Assembly (NCBI GenBank): GCA_003021655.1
Contig: PXRP01000001.1
Coordinates: 88,733 to 152,732 of the forward strand
Length of the DNA stretch: 64,000 bases
Origin: Halobacteriales archaeon QS_4_69_31
GTDB taxonomy: Archaea; Halobacteriota; Halobacteria; Halobacteriales; Haloarculaceae
Direction of reading: 5' to 3'
This document shows positions 54,007 to 64,000 of the stretch, in pieces (within the stretch, counting starts at the first letter, position 1; every line of letters begins with the position of its first letter). The notes beneath the pieces are model-generated. The model was not told the DNA's origin and searched no databases. It saw nothing but the letters and a program-made list of their open reading frames with translations. The translations under genes were made by a program, and so were the position numbers.

Positions 54007-54260
54007 CTACTCGGTTACGACCCCGTCGGCCACCACCTCGATCAGCAGGTCACGCACGGCCTCGTAGTTCTCCCGATGTCCTCGCGGTGCAGCGTCAGGA
54101 AGACGACGGCACGGACGGCGCCGGCGAGCGCGTCCGGGTCGGCGTCGCGCACCCGGCCCTCTGCCTGCCACTGCTCGATGTGGGGCCGGATGAACGACAG
54201 CTCCTCCTGGCGTTCGGCCCGGCGCTCCTCGGGAGTGTACTGGGCTTCGAGCCGGTCGAG
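54007..54260 (-). pseudogene. TetR-family regulator, C-terminal fragment with frameshift
   Basis: The reading QYTPEERRAERQEELSFIRP through EQWQAEGRVRDADPDALAGA and VFLTLHREDIG is typical of a TetR C-terminal domain. A one-base shift near 54075 is needed to continue into NYEAVRDLLIEVVADGVVTE and the stop at 54007. The N-terminal DNA-binding half is missing. TetR genes often flank the ABC exporters whose remains lie next door. Confidence 0.7.
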
Positions 54261-54395
54261 TTCGACCTGCCGACCGTCGGCGCCGACGAGGGGGTCCGCC
54301 GCCTGCTCGCGACCCATCCCGTCGAGAGCATCCACTCCGCCGACGCCACGCTGGAGGACGTGTTCATTGACGTGACCGGGAGGGAGCTAGCGTGA
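54243..54395 (+). pseudogene. ABC transporter ATPase, last ~50 codons only
   Basis: The frame ending at the TGA 54393-54395 reads VEFDLPTVGADEGVRRLLAT and ADATLEDVFIDVTGRELA, the C-terminus of an ABC-2 type exporter ATPase. Walker motifs are absent. The fragment overlaps the other strand's TetR remnant. Confidence 0.7.
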
Positions 54396-54422
54396 CCGGG
54401 ACCGGCGGCCAGCGCGGGGTCG

Positions 54423-54590
54423 ATGGCCACGGGACAGCCGCTCACGCTGACGCCGCTGGGCGGGGGTGGATACCTCGCCTATCGACTCCTCGTGACGCTG
54501 GCGCTCTCTCTGGGCGCCGCCCTCGTGGTCGTCCCGCCCTCGGGACTGGTCACCGTCCGACCGCTCGCGCTCGTCGCCGCCGCCGGCGGG
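54423..54590 (+). pseudogene. ABC-2 permease, internal fragment
   Basis: From 54423 the frame reads PLTLTPLGGGGYLAYRLLVT then LALSLGAALVVVPPSGLVTV, resembling a mid-portion of an ABC-2 permease (one to two membrane helices). Both ends are missing. It follows the ATPase fragment, so an exporter operon has decayed here. Confidence 0.55.
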
Positions 54591-54999
54591 TCACGTCCCG
54601 CTGACGGGCAGCGTCGACGGACCGTAGACGAGCATGCTCTCGGTCGGTTCGATGGCGCCAGTCTCCACGGTGAGACTGTCGAACCGCTCGAAGAGCGCCG
54701 CTATCGCGACGGTCGCCTCCAATCGGGCGAGAGACACGCCGAGACAGTAGTGGGTCCCGTGTCCGAAGGCGACGTGACCGCTCGGGTCGCGGTCGAGGTC
54801 GAACGTCCCGGGGTCGTCGAAGACGGTCGGGTCGTGGTTCGCGCGCCAAACCACACGCAGAGTTTCTCGCCCGGTTCGATGCGTTCCCCGGCGACAGTCA
54901 CCTCCGCGGTCGCGTACCGGCTGTGGGCCTGGACCGGCGAACGGTACCTGAGCGTCTCCTCGACGGCCCGCTCGACCGCGTCTCGGTCGGACCGCACGG
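54591..54999 (-). pseudogene. Cytochrome P450, C-terminal part with frameshift
   Basis: The ExxR helix is seen in VEETLRYRSPVQ, then EPGEKLCVWFGA; a shift near 54845 leads into NHDPTVFDDPGTFDLDRD and the haem-binding loop FGHGTHYCLG with the axial Cys, ending at 54591. The I-helix region is absent. The N-terminal half of what appears to be the same gene lies at 55855-56505 in the same orientation. Confidence 0.8.
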
Positions 55000-55218
55000 C
55001 TCTATTGAATCACTAGACGGCGTCGGGATGGGGGTGAGGGTCGAGGGGTCAAGAGCGTGAAGCGGTCAATTTCGATGGTGGAAACCTGTCTGAACGAGAT
55101 TCGATTACGGACGGTGTTTATATTCCTCTCAGGATAACTGACTGCTCTCTACCCCGAAAATGAGAGAGAACAGCTGTATCACGGGATTCGACTGCTGTAT
55201 GGCGATTCAATAGAGCCG
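54997..55218. mobile_element. 222-base stretch bounded by 15-base inverted repeats (MITE-like)
   Basis: CGGCTCTATTGAATC (54997-55011) and its exact complement GATTCAATAGAGCCG (55204-55218) bound a stretch with no long reading frame. It sits at the point where the P450 gene is broken. TCACTAGAC next to the left arm (55010-55018) also occurs in the apparent insertion sequence at the window's right end. Confidence 0.6.
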
Positions 55219-55381
55219 ATGGATAGCAATGGACCCACTGCTGTCGCGTCGCGTAGTTGGACGATGGTTCGCGGCAACAAACGCGCAACCGTTCTTTTTG
55301 CGGTCGCCGCAACTGAGGTTACCTTGATTCCTCCCTGGGAGTGCCGATGGTTCGAGTTAGTGGTAGTAAGTCTCTATATTA
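55219..55381. other. AT-richer intergenic stretch, no gene seen
   Basis: Lies between the inverted-repeat element and the lipoprotein gene. A short G+C-poor tract ACCGTTCTTTTTGCGG appears at about 55288-55303. It is presumably part of the inserted DNA. Confidence 0.3.
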
Positions 55382-55750
55382 TCAATCATATGACCGTGAA
55401 AAGTAGGTTGAGTTAGATTCGATATAAAGATAAACAACAGGGCCCCCCGGTTTCTCGCCCTGTTCACCAGCACCGTAATACTCAACGGAATGATTCACTC
55501 GTTTGGACTCATCAATAATTGCGTGAATAGTATAATTCCCAGGAGAATCAGCAATCCGTAGCACATGACTTGAGTCCGGAGAAATTGTTAGTATTTCATT
55601 TTTCCTACCCCATTCAAGCGTGACATTATGATTTTGGGCATCGCTATTTTTGACTACCAATTCCCCCGCTTCGGGACTAGAACCAGCATCCATACAACCG
55701 GAACTGGCTATGGCGAGAAGAACTAAGACGGAGATTACCCAATACCTCAT
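55382..55750 (-). CDS. Sec-type lipoprotein of unknown function
   Basis: 122 residues from ATG at 55750 (an ATG at 55771 is possible). Hydrophobic signal VISVLVLLAIASSGC with lipobox cysteine, then a beta-rich domain (ELVVKNSDAQNHNVTLEWGR; YTIHAIIDESKRVNHSVEYY). Unlike most lipoproteins here it lacks the twin arginines. Its codon use is AT-rich compared with the surroundings, a sign of transfer. It sits between the two halves of the P450 gene. Confidence 0.75.
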   Translation of the reverse strand: MRYWVISVLVLLAIASSGCMDAGSSPEAGELVVKNSDAQNHNVTLEWGRKNEILTISPDSSHVLRIADSPGNYTIHAIIDESKRVNHSVEYYGAGEQGEKPGGPVVYLYIESNSTYFSRSYD

Positions 55751-55815
55751 ATTGTTCAGCTTTGGAGGCATAAATTAAATTCTTTCTGTTTAATTACCAT
55801 AACAGATGACTGTTT

Positions 55816-56505
55816 TCAAAAATAGGGCTCCGTCGCTCGGCCGGAGAGACCTTCCGCCGCCGCGACCGCCGCGGCGAACCCGTCCTCGCTGCCGTTCGCT
55901 GCCGTTCGCTCCCCGGGGAATTCCTCGAAGTAATCGAGCAGTGAGTCCCTGCGTGCGCCCGGGTCGTCGACCGAATACGACCCTGTCATCGCGAACCTCG
56001 TCCACTCTAGGAAGCGCTCGCGGTCGGATTCGGGCACGCCCAGCACCTCGGCTATCGTCCGGACCGTGAGCGGAAACGCGTACTCCCCGACGAGGTCGAC
56101 CGTCGCGTCGGTCGCCTCTATCGCGACCTCGTCGAGGAGTCCGTGTGCCGTCTCCTCGATAGTAGGCCGGAGCGGCGCGACGGCCTCGCGGGTGAACAGG
56201 TGGTCCACGACCGACCGGAGAGCGTCGTGACGGGGCGGGTCCGCGTGGAGCATCGAGTCCGCGAGCAACGACCGCTCGTCCGGTCCGACGTGGTCGGGGT
56301 TTGCGTCCACCCGAGACGAGAACCGGTCGGGGTCGCTTGCGACCGTCCGAACGGCGTCGAAGCCGAACACGTCCCAACAGCCGCGGGTGTCGTCGTATCG
56401 GATCGGAGCGCTGTCGTGCATCTCGGCGTAGAAGTCGTGTGGCCGGAGCCTGTCTGCCGGCGTCGACAGTTCGGACGGGAAGGCGTCGAGCGGGGTGACA
56501 GCCAT
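55816..56505 (-). pseudogene. Cytochrome P450, N-terminal part
   Basis: From ATG at 56505: LDAFPSELSTPADRLRPHDF, HADPPRHDALRSVVDHLFTR (C-helix region), and AFPLTVRTIAEVLGVPESDR, typical of bacterial-type P450s. P450 similarity ends near 55860; the last codons to 55816 are foreign. The haem-binding half is 850 bases away, so the protein cannot be functional as one chain unless a rearrangement is an assembly artefact. Confidence 0.8.
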
Positions 56506-56622
56506 GGTCGGATACCAGGGATCGAACGACCCACACAGAAATAATTCGAACGTCGACAGTTCGGTGGCGGCCGCGTTCCGTCCCGGGTCAGTCCGCGTGG
56601 TCGAACTCCCGGCGTGGTCGGC

Positions 56623-57213
56623 TCAGTCGCTCTGGGCTTCGTCGACGCCCGGCGCGTCTTCCACGTCCACGTCATCGGGTTCCTCCCCCCCGCCGACGAC
56701 GACCTCGCCGTCCTCGGTCTCGACGTAGACGTCGTCGGCGAACCCGCCCTCGGCGTGTGGGTGTTCGGGGTCGTCGAGTTTCTCCGGCGTCGAGGGCGCC
56801 TCCCTGCTGCCCTCGGCCGGCCGGAACTCCCCCAGCGGGTCGTCGATACTGATCCCGTGGCGCTCGAAGAACGTCTCGTAGCGCTCGTAGTGGGCCTCGA
56901 CCTCGTCGACCGGGAACTCCATCATCTCCGTCCAGCCGTGGTTGTAGAAGTCGAAGTTGGCCTGGATGTGGGTGATCTCCCGTGCCTCGGCCTCCGGGAA
57001 CCCCTCCTCCAGGGCGGCGACGTAGGTGTCCATCGTCGCGTCGAAGAAGTCCTCCAGGTGTGCGCGCCGTTCCTCAACGTATCGCTCGTCCGACTTGTCG
57101 AGGAACACGCGCGTGTGGAGGCTCACGAGCCAGTCGTTGGTCTTCTCGCCGACGACGGGCATCGTGAGCGCCTTCTTCGAGGCCCAGTGGCGGATGTTCT
57201 GGCGGATCTTCAT
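56623..57213 (-). CDS. DUF6149-family protein
   Basis: 196 residues from the ATG at 57213 (MKIRQNIRHWASKKALTMPV). Contains AREITHIQANFDFYNHGWTE and SIDDPLGEFRP, the core of this haloarchaeal family. The last 40 residues are acidic. No catalytic motif known. The start is preferred over further upstream codons, which lack family similarity. Confidence 0.88.
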   Translation of the reverse strand: MKIRQNIRHWASKKALTMPVVGEKTNDWLVSLHTRVFLDKSDERYVEERRAHLEDFFDATMDTYVAALEEGFPEAEAREITHIQANFDFYNHGWTEMMEFPVDEVEAHYERYETFFERHGISIDDPLGEFRPAEGSREAPSTPEKLDDPEHPHAEGGFADDVYVETEDGEVVVGGGEEPDDVDVEDAPGVDEAQSD

Positions 57214-57400
57214 CGTGTCGGGATACTCAGGACCCGACGCTCTTGAACCCCCCGCTCGCCGACGAACCGCCGGGTGTCGGCGTTCTCGCCGCGACTCCGG
57301 AGTGGAACTGGACGAACGTCGATTTCGGGGCTCGGGTGTGGTACCCACACGCATGGATAGATAGCAATCCACATTAGGCCCGATTGCAAATTCACTGTGC

Positions 57401-58684
57401 ATGAGCGCATCCCACGTAATCATCGGTGACGGGATCGCCGGGAGTTCGGCGGCGGAGACGATCCGGGAGGCGGACCCGGACGCCGACATCACGGTCGTCA
57501 CCGATGAGGGGGAGGCCCTGTACAACCGCATCCTGATCAAGGAGTTCGCGAAGGGAAAACTGCCAGAGGCGCCGATATCGATCCACGAACCCGGGTGGTA
57601 CGAGGAGCGTGACATCGACCTCGAGTTGAACACGCACGTGACCGACGTCGACACGGAGGAGAACGTCGTCCACACCCACACGGGCACGACCTACGAGTTC
57701 GACAAACTGCTCGTGGCGACGGGCGGGACGCCCGCGAGCCTGTCGGGTTTCGGCGTCGAGAACGCCGACGCCGAGGGGATCCACCACTTCTGGACCTTCC
57801 AGGACGCGCGGGCGATCCGGGAACACGCCGAGTCGGCCGACCACGGCCTCATCGTGGGCGCGGGCCTGCTGGGGATCGACCTGGCGGCGATCTGTGGCGC
57901 GCAGGAACTGGAAGCCGACTACCTGATGCGCGGGGAGTGCTGGTGGCGCTACGCGCTCGACCCCGATGGTGCGGAGATCCTCCACGACGCCATGCGCGAG
58001 AAGGGCGTCACGCCCGTGTTCGGCTCGGGTGTCGACCGCTTCGAGGTCGACGACGACGGCCACGTCTCGGGCGCCGTCGACCCCAACGGCGAGCACTTCG
58101 AGGGTGACTTCGCGGGCGTCGCCATCGGCCTCGATTTCAACACCGAGTTCCTCCGGGAGACGCCGGTCGAGACCAACGACCACGGCATCGTCGTCGACGA
58201 GTACATGCGCACGAACGTCGACGACGTCTACGCCGCGGGGGACCTGACCTGGTTCTACGACACCATCCTCGGCGAACACGGCGAGAACGGCTCCTGGGGG
58301 TCGGCCAAAGAACAGGGCTCGGTCGCCGCCTCGAACATGGTCGCCGACGTCGAGGCCGGCGGCACCACCGACGACCCCGAGGAGTTCCGCTGGGTCTCCT
58401 CGTACTCGATCACGCACTTCGATTTCCCGTTTCTCTCCTTCGGGCACCCGACCATTGGCGACGACGGCGCGGCCCGCAAGTACGGCGACACCGAGTGGCG
58501 GCGCCTCGCGTTCAAGGACGGCAAAATCGTCGGCGGCGTCCTGATCGGCGACCTCTCCCAGCAGTCCAAGTTCAAGAAACTCATCCGCGAGGAACGCGAA
58601 GTCGCCCACCACAAGGGCCTCCTGCTTGAAGAGGACGTGGACATGGATGAACTCGACGCGGCCGCCTCGGCCGAGGCCGAGTGA
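57401..58684 (+). CDS. FAD/NAD(P)-dependent oxidoreductase
   Basis: 427 residues. FAD-binding HVIIGDGIAGSSAAETIREA, a GTTYEFDKLLVATGGTP segment, a second dinucleotide motif LIVGAGLLGIDLAAICGAQE, and VDDVYAAGDLTWF near the end of the FAD domain. This is the pyridine nucleotide-disulfide oxidoreductase fold of the nitrite-reductase/rubredoxin-reductase type. The electron partner is unknown. Confidence 0.9.
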   Translation: MSASHVIIGDGIAGSSAAETIREADPDADITVVTDEGEALYNRILIKEFAKGKLPEAPISIHEPGWYEERDIDLELNTHVTDVDTEENVVHTHTGTTYEFDKLLVATGGTPASLSGFGVENADAEGIHHFWTFQDARAIREHAESADHGLIVGAGLLGIDLAAICGAQELEADYLMRGECWWRYALDPDGAEILHDAMREKGVTPVFGSGVDRFEVDDDGHVSGAVDPNGEHFEGDFAGVAIGLDFNTEFLRETPVETNDHGIVVDEYMRTNVDDVYAAGDLTWFYDTILGEHGENGSWGSAKEQGSVAASNMVADVEAGGTTDDPEEFRWVSSYSITHFDFPFLSFGHPTIGDDGAARKYGDTEWRRLAFKDGKIVGGVLIGDLSQQSKFKKLIREEREVAHHKGLLLEEDVDMDELDAAASAEAE

Positions 58685-58706
58685 ACCGGTCCGGCGACCC
58701 CGATCG

Positions 58707-58720
58707 AAGGCGTTTTTTCC
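58707..58720 (+). terminator. T-tract terminator
   Basis: Six T residues (58713-58718) about 30 bases after the oxidoreductase stop. Confidence 0.45.
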
Positions 58721-58741
58721 GGCGCTGACCCACCGGCGCAC

Positions 58742-59158
58742 ATGGACAGCGGCGGCAGCAGCGACATGACCCTCGCGTTCGACCTCGCGGCGCTGGAGGC
58801 GCTGGCGTACCCGGACCGGGTGTTCCAGGACGCCCGCCAGTGGACCGAGTACGCGGGCGTCGTCTCCGAACAACCCACCTACGTGGTGACGAACTTCACG
58901 CGCAAACACCGGATCCGCCAGGACTTCTTCTCGGGGCCCCGCAGCAGAGCCGAGAGCCTGGAGAACGTCAAGACCCAGTTCGGCACCGAACGCCACGTCT
59001 TCGTCGGCACCAACGACGAGGACGCCGAACTCGCCGAGTCGGTCGGCTGGGAGTACCTGGACGTCGAGGACGCGGCCGCGGCGGCCGACTGGCAACTGGG
59101 CGAACCCGCCGACCCCGACGTCGAGGCCCCCGACGAGGAACGCGACGACTGGCCCTGA
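58742..59158 (+). CDS. DUF7124-like conserved haloarchaeal protein
   Basis: 138 residues; MTLAFDLAALEALAYPDRVF begins after a short Ser/Gly-rich lead (an alternative start is 58766). Contains NFTRKHRIRQDFFSGPRSRA and a Rossmann-like end (ERHVFVGTNDEDAELAESVG). The final 20 residues are acidic. No known function. Confidence 0.8.
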   Translation: MDSGGSSDMTLAFDLAALEALAYPDRVFQDARQWTEYAGVVSEQPTYVVTNFTRKHRIRQDFFSGPRSRAESLENVKTQFGTERHVFVGTNDEDAELAESVGWEYLDVEDAAAAADWQLGEPADPDVEAPDEERDDWP

Positions 59159-59306
59159 TGACGTCTCGACGACCGGCACTGACCGGGACTGTGACGACTG
59201 GTCCTGCCACGTCTCGGAGCCGTCACCGCCGCCCGAGTGGGGCCAGAGCCCGACGGGCCGCTCGGGACCACCGGTCTTAAACAGGTGTGGGCGCTACGCT
59301 GGTGCA

Positions 59307-59840
59307 ATGGCAGAGCCTCGCGTCCCCGGGAGCGAGGGGGCGGACATCGACCTCCCGTGTGGGGAGACGGTTTCGGTCCACGACCTGGACATGGGCCTGC
59401 GCGAGTACGCGTGTGACTGTGGCGGGACCCACGCCGTCGTCGTGGACGTCCACCCGCTGGCACGGTTCGTCCCGGAGTTCCTGGCGGACGTCCTCCGGGA
59501 GACCATCGAGACCGCCGACGAGTTCGACGAGTTCACCACCGCCCACCTGATGGGCGTCGTCCGCGAGGAGTTCCCCGACGAGACCGCCAGCGCGGACGTC
59601 TCCGAGGACGGTTCGGTCGGCTACTCGCTGGTGTGGCTCACCGACTTCGACGCCCGCCGCCTCCACGAGGTGGTCGTCGAACTCGTCGTGGAACTGATGG
59701 ACCACGCCGTCGGCCACGCCGACGACGACGCCGCGACCGCCGAGTTCGAGGCGTTCCTCGACGAGTTCGACGTCGAACGGTTCGTCGACGAGTACCGGGC
59801 CCAGCGGAACTTCGAGTCCGAACACGACACCGCCGTCTGA
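59307..59840 (+). CDS. DUF5815-family protein
   Basis: 177 residues. A CDCGGTHAVVVDVHP segment (YACDCGG) gives a possible metal-binding site; the rest is helical and acidic, with VGYSLVWLTDFDARRLHEVV. A haloarchaeal family without known function. A 15-base palindrome directly follows the gene. Confidence 0.88.
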   Translation: MAEPRVPGSEGADIDLPCGETVSVHDLDMGLREYACDCGGTHAVVVDVHPLARFVPEFLADVLRETIETADEFDEFTTAHLMGVVREEFPDETASADVSEDGSVGYSLVWLTDFDARRLHEVVVELVVELMDHAVGHADDDAATAEFEAFLDEFDVERFVDEYRAQRNFESEHDTAV

Positions 59841-59844
59841 AGCA

Positions 59845-59859
59845 GTAAGTCCGACTTAC
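59845..59859. promoter_or_regulatory. 15-base palindrome after the DUF5815 gene
   Basis: GTAAGTC-C-GACTTAC, starting five bases after the stop codon. It could be a terminator hairpin or a protein-binding site for the downstream small gene. Confidence 0.35.
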
Positions 59860-60008
59860 CCCGGAATAGGTCCACTGGTAGATCGGCACACCCGCGTATG
59901 ACATCTGTGGACGGCGACCGTCCGGCCGCGGTCCCGCGGTTATCGGAGATCGGGCGTCTGACGGCTGTCTGACACGGTTTAATGGGGAAAGAGGCCGTAC
60001 AGCGGGAT

Positions 60009-60239
60009 ATGCGAATACGGGAGCGCGAGTTCGAGCGCATCCGCTCCGTCCTGGAGGAGGCCGACGCCGACGGGCCGATGACGGCCAGGGAGATCCTGCA
60101 GGTCCTCGAGGACCACGGAGTGGAGTTCGACAGCGCACACCGTGTGGCGACCGTACTGGGCCGGCACGCACAGTCGGGCGATGTCGAGGTCATCCAGGAC
60201 CAGCCCTACCGCTACCAGTTCTCCGACCGGAGCAACTGA
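60009..60239 (+). CDS. Small winged-helix-like protein
   Basis: 76 residues from the ATG at 60009 (MRIREREFERIRSVLEEADA); an in-frame ATG at 59982 adds nine residues, but a TATA-like TTTAA at 59978-59982 predicts a transcription start near 60007, which makes 60009 the leaderless start. The sequence TAREILQVLEDHGVEFDSAH then RVATVLGRHAQSGDVEVIQD suggests a winged helix-turn-helix. Possibly a regulator; the downstream gene is carB. Confidence 0.75.
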   Translation: MRIREREFERIRSVLEEADADGPMTAREILQVLEDHGVEFDSAHRVATVLGRHAQSGDVEVIQDQPYRYQFSDRSN

Positions 60240-60467
60240 GTTCGCGCCCGGCCCGCGGCGGGACCGCGGAGTAGTCACCGTTCCTGTGTCACTGTTTGCC
60301 AGGGGAGAGCTATCGAACAAGCGTTATCAGTCCCCGGTGCTCAGACCCGACAGGCCACGGTTCGGCGGTGGACGTATCGACGGGCCTCGTTACGAATTTC
60401 GAAACGGTCATTCGATGTTCGTATTCTTTCGCCGGGTTTATTACGATGTGCGGACTCCCGCCGAGTA
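60240..60467. promoter_or_regulatory. carB promoter region
   Basis: TTTATTA at about 60437-60443 is 25-30 bases before the ATG at 60468, predicting a leaderless transcript. Otherwise no gene is seen. Confidence 0.45.
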
Positions 60468-63713
<3,246 letters not shown>

Positions 63714-63836
63714 CCCGCCCGGGATAGGCCCCGCCCCGGGCGACCGTAGCTATCGAGACAGCGCGGCCGCGGGACCCCGATAGGGTTCGGCGTGAGGTAG
63801 TCGGCCGTCGGCGCGACACCCCTTGACTCAAGTGGG

Positions 63837-63884
63837 CCGGACCCGAGTTCGGCCGTCTTTCCGGTCCCGGGTTCGGCCGTCCTT
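63837..63884. repeat. 24-base tandem repeat, two units
   Basis: 63837-63860 and 63861-63884 differ at three positions; both contain GTTCGGCCGTC. They directly precede the apparent insertion-sequence end. Confidence 0.65.
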
Positions 63885-63888
63885 CACG

Positions 63889-64000
63889 TCACTAGACAGC
63901 TGGTCGCGTTAATTTTGGCGTGAATTGTGGTAGACGGCGAACGCTTTGAGCCACGATTGAGCTGTCTGAGCGTCGACATGGCTAAAACTATTTGCAAACG
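63889..64000 (+). mobile_element. Probable left end of an insertion sequence (cut by the window)
   Basis: Begins near TCACTAGACAGCTGG (63889), a motif whose TCACTAGAC also flanks the inverted-repeat element at 55 kb. AGACAGCT (63894-63901) and AGCTGTCT (63960-63967) form an internal dyad. An ATG at 63978 opens a frame reading MAKTICK to the window end, as a transposase might. The family is not identified. Confidence 0.4.

Overview
The window comes from a halophilic archaeon of the class Halobacteria. The DNA is very GC-rich, the proteins are rich in Asp and Glu, several lipoproteins carry a Tat signal plus lipobox, starts are often leaderless with a TATA-like box 20-30 bases upstream, and many products belong to families known mainly from haloarchaea (halocyanin, DUF5815, DUF6149, DUF6293/HFX_2341, phiH1-repressor-like regulators). 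Family assignments are from motif reading only. No tRNA, rRNA or CRISPR array was seen.

Layout. 1-7.4 kb: end of a helix-hairpin-helix (probably MutS-related) gene, a zinc-ribbon membrane protein, cysteine synthase, two thioredoxin-fold proteins, a 49-residue membrane peptide, purD and a halocyanin-like lipoprotein. 7.5-14.7 kb: metal homeostasis, with a Cu+ P-type ATPase, an Lrp/TRASH metal-sensing regulator, a Zn/Cd-type P-type ATPase and a methyltransferase, all on the minus strand. 15-22 kb: DUF1684 protein, UDP-sugar dehydrogenase, a frameshifted beta-propeller lipoprotein, an enolase-superfamily dehydratase, a DUF2342 metalloprotease and small conserved proteins. 22.1-29.5 kb: a tightly overlapping DUF4129 / small membrane protein / DUF58 / polytopic membrane protein / MoxR operon, followed by a Dna2-like nuclease-helicase and an M42 peptidase.

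33.3-38.6 kb is a lower-GC island. It holds a type II restriction-modification module (46-residue zinc finger, beta-class DNA methyltransferase and PD-(D/E)xK protein on the minus strand; divergent winged-helix regulator on the plus strand). The shared 172-base intergenic region carries two long dyad symmetries. The island also has a phiH1-repressor-like protein, a Tat lipoprotein and two orphan proteins. It is followed by a DUF6293-type regulator.

39.6-53.9 kb is core metabolism: valS (preceded by a striking valine-codon-rich leader peptide), a citrate synthase, DUF1405 protein, pdxS, a zinc-ribbon membrane protein with TPGQS repeats, MscS, homoserine kinase, a 7TM histidine kinase and an FAD oxidoreductase. 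54.0-56.5 kb is a gene graveyard: fragments of a TetR regulator, an ABC transporter and a split P450, with an inverted-repeat element and a lipoprotein gene between the two P450 parts. 56.6-63.7 kb has DUF6149, an FAD-dependent NAD(P)-type oxidoreductase, two conserved small proteins, a winged-helix protein and carB. The window ends in what looks like the start of an insertion sequence.

Two signals recur between genes. Short tandem repeats with periods of 17 to 36 bases, several with a GGTCGGAAC core, lie in at least seven intergenic gaps. Palindromes also sit directly over predicted promoters or start codons. The most interesting candidates for undescribed biology are the valS leader, the restriction-modification module with its dyads, and the intergenic repeat family.
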